Part shown: positions 57,523 to 64,000 of the stretch, one piece after another
How positions within the stretch are numbered: position 1 is the stretch's first letter
Layout: every line of letters begins with the position of its first letter
Source: Galaxea fascicularis
Lineage: Eukaryota; Cnidaria; Anthozoa; Scleractinia; Euphylliidae
DNA length: 64,000 bases
Direction of reading: 5' to 3'
Assembly (NCBI GenBank): GCA_948470475.1
Contig: OX419337.1
Location: 21,343,806-21,407,805 of the forward strand
Translations under genes and position numbers: made by a program
The notes under the pieces: generated by a model
The model's input: the letters and a program-made list of their open reading frames with translations, nothing else
Told to the model about the DNA's origin: nothing
The model's database searches: none

Positions 57523-60500
57523 TAAATTAGGTCCAATCCAGAGGGGAGGGGAAACGGTTGAAGGGTTCAATCATGCTGGACTAGCATTCCACCAGTGAGG
57601 GGGGGTGGGGGTAGCTGTATCCCTGGCCACGCCAAATTGAATACCATATAATCAGAACTCAAGTATCATGGGTAGAGGGGCAATATTCCTTGATGCTTTG
57701 CTGTCCACTTAGACGCCTGTCTTCTTAAGCTCTGCTTCTTCGTTCATTTTTGTTTTTAAATGGGAGAATTCGTGGTGGAGATTTCTCTGCCTATCAGTTC
57801 TTCAGTGAATCACTTCAATTGGCAATTGAAGCATTGTTATCTACCCTCCCTTCCAAGTAACATCGCAAGCCCTTGTAACTTTTCCCGGGTCAGAGGTTTT
57901 TTAAATTATGTTTACATTTTTCCGTTTCCTTTCTTTCGAGGATAGAAGTCGAGCATTTATAATTCAACCACGAGGAAAACTACCAAAAGCCTGAACAACA
58001 CGGTAACTTGAAAGAACATGATACCAACATAGAAGCAACCGTAACGCTTACACATACAAGTGTACTTAGAATGAAATCATGTCAATTGACAGTTTGAAGG
58101 CATTACGTCCTTTGTCGACTTTCGTGTATGATAATTGTAAACACTGGAAACTTGAGTATAACAGGGCTAGCACGAGTAGTTCTGACATAACAGATCATTC
58201 AACCAGAAAGTTGGAGACAATCAGATCAAATTCAATCTGCAGTGTATAATGTAGAAAGTGTGCCAAGACGTGTTTGGGAATATGCCGTCTGCAACCAATA
58301 TATACATAGAATTGCATGTAGGAAAACAAACGTGTTTTGTCACAACAGTAATCTATTCAATAACTTAGAGCAATGTCAGTTTGAGTGTCGACTTTGGTCA
58401 TTTTTGATTCACTTTACTCTGCAATCAGTTGGCAAATCTGGGGCCACTTTGGCAACTAATCAGAGACAGAACCAAAATCACTGTGCGATATCTTCCGTGC
58501 CAATAACCAAAGACAGACCACCCTATCGCCCTATATATGCGATCCAATTGCATGACTTCGGCGCTTGTCAACACACATAGATAAAGAGGTCTGCCTGTGG
58601 TATCGCGTTCTAGCTCTCTTAGAGTCATCACGCTGTTTTGTGATACTTTAAAAACCGCTCTAATCAGTTAATCGATCCAGCAGAGGAGACATAAATGTCG
58701 GCCCATGGTGCATTGCGCTTGAGAGTAATACGTTTTGATCACAGACTCGAATGAAAGGATTACGATTTCACTGTCACCAATGTTTTTTCCTTCTTATGTA
58801 AAGGTGTCACTCTGAAAATTCTATCAAATGGAAGGATCCCGTTTGCTGATTAAGGCTATCTTGAAACGTTATTCGATAAAATCATTATATATAAACAATT
58901 TGCATAGCCTCCCGAGGGTAAGTAACAAAAACACACTAAAATTTAGGGGTAAGAAAGGGATATTGTGCACCAAAATAATGCTGTTAAAACATTCGCTATT
59001 TATTCAATTTAATTTAAATTTAATGGTCCAATAAGAATACACAGAAAAGAGTAGAGTTAATTGAATGGGCTATGGGCATGATCCATAAAGGTGAAAAAAG
59101 CCCCATATTGAGACAAGTCAACTTCTAACTGCCCTTTGATTTAAAATTCGTGAGATATGTGGGAAAATATGATAGCATGCGCTCTCAAAATGCAGAATAC
59201 TATTTTAATAGTTATAGAATATATAAGAGTGGTACACGACTTAACTTAACGCTTAACCTTAATACAATCGAAGGCATCTATTTGCCAAAAGTCAAAGAAA
59301 CTGTTGGCGTGCAGATCAAACTATACAAATACGTTTATAACTTTAATTGATTGAGATTTAACAATGGTGGCCGTGGGTTGTATTTGTTACTTTTACATAA
59401 TGCTAGAGTGGTCCTCTAACAAGTCAACTAGTATCTTCTATAGTGACACCGACAGTTTACCAGGACTGTCATGAAAGACTTTGGTGTTCAGACATGATGA
59501 CGGGCGTTAGCAAAGAGTAAGTCATACTTAGTTTTTCTGTCTGTCAATTTGTTTTATAATTTTATAATTGAAGAGCAATCCTTAGTTTAAATTCAGTAGA
59601 CATGGAGCGACTGATTACGTAATCTATAGTTGTCTCCATCACGCGTTTCGAAGCGTAGTTAAATGATTTCGATGCATGTTGCTGATCTTTGGTTTTGAAC
59701 CCATTTTTTTTTTCAATATTAACAATTTTTTGATAACGAACAATGAGTAAATAATGTCAAATCTTTCCTCTGTAATTGCACTAACGAAGCTATAGGAATT
59801 TAATTTGCGATTTATCTCTAGCTGAATAGAACGAAAGTCTTTCATATTGACGGGTATTACCAGAGAAACGTAAGTCATACTTAGTTTTTCTGTCCGTCAG
59901 TTTGAAATTTGTTGATTTATAATTGAAGAACAATCCTTAGTTTAAATTCGGTAGACATGGAGCGACTGCGTAGTCTCAAGTTGTTTCCATAACACGTTTC
60001 GAAGCGTAGTTAAATAATTTCGATGCATGTCGCTAAACCAACGAAAAATGGGGAAATAATGTCAATTTTTTCCTCTGTAAATCTACTAACGAGGCTATAG
60101 CAATTTAATTTGCGAGCTATCTCTGGTTAAATAGCGAAACATTCTAAATAAACTTTGACCTTCATGTGAACGGATGGTTACTGGTTTTTGAACATTTACC
60201 ACGATGATTTTTTCAGCCTTATCAAAATCAAATTTACTTTCCTAGGACCGTGGAACTAATGGCAAACTTCAAAGGATTTTAGCTGTTTGATCTTACCTTG
60301 AGACAATAAATTTTTGGTGCCCATTCAAGGAGATAAAAGAAAAGGAGTCATGCATATTGATGACGCTCTCGACTGATATAAAATTTACAAAAGAAGTTCG
60401 AAAAGTGTTTCAAGTAATACATCAAACAACAAGAGATTAAGAGTTTCATCAGATATGCAAACACTGAGAAGAAGTTTGAAAAACGGGGCACATCCAAATT

Positions 60501-63053
60501 ATTTTCAACCACGTCGTGCCCAGACTCCTTTCTTCCTCATGGTTTGAATTTCTTCATCCCTTCAGTGAGTCATTCCATTCAGCTTAGAGGCCAGATATTG
60601 TTTTGGCGACATTTCTCATGCTTTTTAGAAAACTGGTTGGTAATAAAAAAAGAAAAAAAGGTTATATCAAATAGCAATTATATTGTGTTAATTTTGTGGT
60701 CGCTAACATAAACATACTCGAATTCAGGGATGTACCTTAGCGACGGGGAATTTATTTACAGTCGATACACTTTTGTTTTCTTCAAACGATTAGGTTTCTA
60801 ACGCTACAGGAAATTCAGTGTGTCATCTAATTAGTTCTGCCCAGTATGTAGATTGAAATATTTCCCTATGACCAGGGGTGGTCAAAGAATACTATGAATT
60901 TTTATGAGTAAGATACGCTTTAACGAGGCCTAAGAGTAGTCGGCTTGGAGGCCGTGGGAAAACATCGTGAGGTCGGTCGTTGTTTCGCAGCGGAGAAATC
61001 TGAAGCTATGGGCATCGACACAGCGGCATGTTTGTTGGCAAATGACTCCATAGAATGTTAAAAGTGGCATTTGTTCAAAATCTGCGACATGTTGAGCAAA
61101 GGGCCCCTTCTGTTTCCTCATAATGGTCTTTTAGAAAGATCCCTTCGAAGCATTTGTCCAGTTGTCTATACTGATGGATTAAAACAGCCACCCGAAATTT
61201 AAACCACATGTATCATCCACAACAAATTATAATGTCAGTGTTTGGCTAACCGCAATTTCTTGCACTCCATCGAGTCGAAATTAAAAAGCTGTTCTGCACT
61301 TCGTTTAGTAAATATCTCCACATTACTGCAATGAGCAGGGCAACTATGACCATGTAAAAACAGCGTTTTTGTCGGCAGTTTGTCAATTTATTCCAACTCG
61401 TTTCGAACGAGTGGTGCTTGGGCATCTTTCATCTTTAACAGCAAGGTTCATCTGCCGTGACACCATCTGCAGTTAAATACATTTTACGGAAGGCGGTTCC
61501 AGTATGGAACTTACTTTACAGCACATATCAATTGCCGAAATAATATCAACCAGAAGAAGTCATTATTCTCAGCTGAAAGTCTACTCAAGGAAACCCCGAT
61601 TCACAGATATGTTAATCGGCTGTTGGTTAATCTCTGAAGGGAAGGTTGACAAAGGTTATATTTCTTGCGGTATTATTCCAAGATATCCCCTTGATGCGTC
61701 TCCAAATTAATGGCTAGAAACAAAGACGAAGCTCAACAACTTTGCTGGAAGCCTCAGCTGGACATTTTACTTCCATGAGGTATTTTAAAGATATTTTTCT
61801 CCTTCGTAATTGCCTCAATGCATGCACTACTGAATCCTTGCAGTAATTGGTAATACTTGCAATAGAGGGTAAGTTGATCTTTCTGGTTTTAGTTATCAGT
61901 AAACTACGTCATACTGCCATAGATCTTGTGGTCACAGTCGTCTTTCACCACAGGAGCTTTCGGTCGCTCAGTATTTCTCCACAAGGGTAATTTGTTTTCA
62001 TTTATATTGTTGAAAATCTCCCTTGATCTGTTGAACTGGAAATCAGTGTTGTTTAGGTTAGAAATGGTGATGGGTAACTGCGAATGCATCATGTCTTACA
62101 CCGAGGATATTAAAATTTATAGTAAAGTTGAATCGTCCGCTTTTACGAAAGCGACAACACCGTGCAGTGTATTCGTTTACCTCTTTATTTTCCCCACGAA
62201 TTGAAATGTCTCTTTTATGATAATTACTCGATTCTCCCAGTGTTAGCATAGTGCGTTTGAAATATTATGGTTAAAACTTACATTTTCCCGACATCCTTTT
62301 TTTTCAATAGTCCAAACCAGCTGGTGTAATGTTCGAACATAAAATGGCTTGTTCTCTTTGTAGGAGACAACGGCAGCGGAAACGTGATTTGAAGATATCG
62401 CTCCCTCTTTTCGTGTAACCCTCTATGGTGATTATTTCAACTTTTTCAACTGGCAAAATAATGAAGAACTATCCTAGAACAAAATAGACGTTGAAGTGTA
62501 CTCAAAACTAGAACAACTTACCGTCATGCGCACAAACTTTAAATTTGGTCATTTCAAGAGGATGGCAAAGAAATGGACCACAATGTAAAATGCATTTTGT
62601 TTATATAAAAGCTGACGTCTTGAGACATGTTCGTGGGCGACGTTATTCAGGCTTCCAAATAGACCAAAGACCAAATTAAGCCTTGAGTAGTGTTTAACTT
62701 AGATAGTAATACTGGACAAAGTATTGCCATTGGTATTGGCTACTTCGATCTTTTAACATAATTATAGAGCTTGTAGTCGTCAAGGATAACATGTTAGCTT
62801 CACCTGCACAAGGGCAATTTGATAGCAAATTAGAACTTATAACACCGTTATAACACATAGCTCTGATGGTCAGCTAATTTTCCAGGACAAGTGTCGCATA
62901 CAGTCAATCAACGATATTTCAATTATCGATGAAGCTGTATTAGAGGAAAAACGAGGAACAATATCTAATAAGCACCCTAAATGCAAAAGCAACTTTCTTG
63001 TCATAGGCCATCATTTTTTGATCTGCGAGGTCTTTATTTTTTATAGATCTGAG
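57523..63053. other. Intergenic between receptor 2 and the next receptor exons
   Basis: About 5.5 kb of AT-rich DNA. The 112-codon frame at 58242-58580 has no recognisable family or ATG support and may be 3' UTR. A tandem duplication lies at 59505-60135. No splice-bounded exon with family resemblance was found, although a short tail exon for receptor 2 could start after the AG at about 57946. Confidence 0.5.
59505..60135. repeat. Tandem duplication, two units of about 360 bp
   Basis: Unit 1 (about 59515-59825) and unit 2 (about 59868-60135) share AAGTCATACTTAGTTTTTCT, GTAGACATGGAGCGACTG, CGTTTCGAAGCGTAGTTAAA and GCTATAG.AATTTAATTTGCG in the same order, with substitutions and small indels. 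Confidence 0.8.
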
Positions 63054-63141
63054 ATGTCAAAAAGCATCGTTCATGTTGTGCTGTGTATCACGTTGTTATT
63101 CGTCCATAACGTGTATTCCAGGAAGAGAAAGTTTACTTTGG
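63054..63141 (+). CDS. Orphan signal-peptide exon, probable receptor first exon
   Basis: ATG 63054 opens 29 codons reading a good secretory signal (SIVHVVLCITLLFVHNVYS), then RKRKFTLG, and ends at a GTACGT donor in phase 1, the same phase as exon 1 of both receptor genes; the end even resembles their RIFTCG. No matching exon 2 exists before 63632. It may be an alternative first exon of receptor 3, the remnant of another copy, or a chance frame. The coordinates cover only this exon. Confidence 0.5.
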
Positions 63142-63339
63142 GTACGTAAGTTGATTTCTTCATCAGAGGCCCAATGCAGCCTTTCTGAAACTCGATTATG
63201 AAATGAGTGCTACACACCAAAAGCCAACCAAACAAGGAACTGGTGATAGATATTCGCTGTGTAGCACCCAATTCTATTTCCTTTTTGAACTGAAGGAGAT
63301 ACTAAGAACTTCTATGTATGTCGGATTTAATTTAAGGAT

Positions 63340-64000
63340 GTTGCTGAAAATTCACTCCAAATCGGGCTGATTGGAACCCGGGATCCAGTTCCTGGAATCC
63401 GAAATACACAGCATGGAATCCAGAATCCAAGACTGTCTTGGATTACCTTACATGGGGCGAGATATCAGAAAATAAATAATTTATAGGCTTCAAATCTCCC
63501 GCAACTGTCTCCCTAATTGAACACGAAACGCGGTGACGTACTGCATGACAGACACGAGAGTTAGACTTAATAACATCTTCACCCTGTTTGTAAATGATTT
63601 TTGCTTTCTGATTCAGCGGTCCTACGAGAAGATGAATGGAAGCTTTTTCATCTGGTTAGTAGTTCTATCCTCGTGCCCGAGGAACGTCTACACACAAAGT
63701 AGGATATTCACTTGCGGTAAGTTAATGCCGCGGCAGATAACATGACGTCTAATTAAGCCTCAGCTCGACAAAAAAACATGCTGAAACCCAAAATATTACA
63801 GATTGTATTACAAAATATGCATATATGAAGCTATTGAAATCATTGCAGTCTGCCAGGACTGAGTATTTAAAAAGTTCGTCCTCCTAATCTTACATGTGTA
63901 CATATCCTGTTTAATTTCAAGACAGTAAACAGACTAAGACACCTGCAGTAAGGTACATAATATTAAAATTATTGCAGTCACCTAAAAGCTGTTTTTTTTC
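63340..64000. repeat. Segmental duplication, copy B (5' region of receptor gene 3)
   Basis: Colinear with 43935-44598. Begins abruptly at GTTGCTGAAAATTCACTCC inside what is, in copy A, the middle of a MITE. Extends to the window edge. Confidence 0.9.
63632..63716 (+). CDS. Ionotropic glutamate receptor gene 3, exon 1 only
   Basis: Reads MNGSFFIWLVVLSS and ends RIFTC in phase 1 before GTAAGT; 24 of 28 residues equal exon 1 of gene 2. A splice acceptor (ATTCAG) 16 bp upstream indicates a 5' UTR exon further up, as in gene 2. The window ends inside intron 1, about where the exon 2 acceptor is due by comparison with 44606. All the receptor domains lie outside the window. Confidence 0.82.

Noticed and set aside
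58242..58580. 112-codon open frame
   Set aside because: No clear ATG start, family resemblance or splice context; likely chance or 3' UTR.

Overview
This is a window of an animal nuclear genome. Genes are split into short GT..AG exons by AT-rich introns full of transposon debris, fold-back repeats and microsatellites. Gene content (two related short class A GPCRs, a selenoprotein O gene ending in Cys, and a tandem cluster of ionotropic glutamate receptors) together with tRNA-derived SINEs, many MITEs and a K02A2.6-like Ty3/gypsy element fits a cnidarian, most likely an anthozoan such as a stony coral. The species assignment is inference; the gene structures are read directly from the sequence.

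Layout. 1-598 (minus): the first 199 codons of a rhodopsin-like GPCR that runs off the left edge. 2202-3580: a degenerate DNA-transposon-like unit with 27-bp inverted ends, holding a LINE tail. 3717-13473 (plus): a complete 16-exon selenoprotein O (SelO/YdiU) gene, 580 codons, with all joins in phase. 14854-15822 (plus): a second GPCR, paralogous to the first, with an in-frame TAA in TM1. 15823-23237: 7.4 kb without recognisable genes. 23238-38831 (plus): ionotropic glutamate receptor gene 1, 15 coding exons, 875 codons. 38832-44232: intergenic DNA packed with MITEs and long palindromes. 44233-57522 (plus): glutamate receptor gene 2, 14 coding exons, about 813 codons, with a nearly intact gypsy element (47515-52154, 5-bp TSD) in intron 5. 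57523-63053: no recognised gene. 63054-63141: an orphan signal-peptide exon. 63632-63716: exon 1 of a third receptor whose remainder lies beyond the right edge.

How the genes relate. The two full receptors share the same intron phases and almost the same exon lengths through ligand-binding domain and channel, so they are old tandem duplicates. They differ at the ligand pocket: gene 1 keeps the acidic Glu but lacks the Ser-Thr pair, while gene 2 keeps Ser-Thr but has Asp in place of Glu. Gene 3 exon 1 and its surroundings (63340-64000) copy 43935-44598, a much younger duplication. SelO is an AMP-transferring pseudokinase unrelated in function to the receptor genes; its neighbours are simply adjacent.

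No tRNA, rRNA, CRISPR or bacterial-type operon signals were found. Exon borders were set by hand from splice sites, reading-frame continuity and family resemblance; no alignment or transcript data were available.
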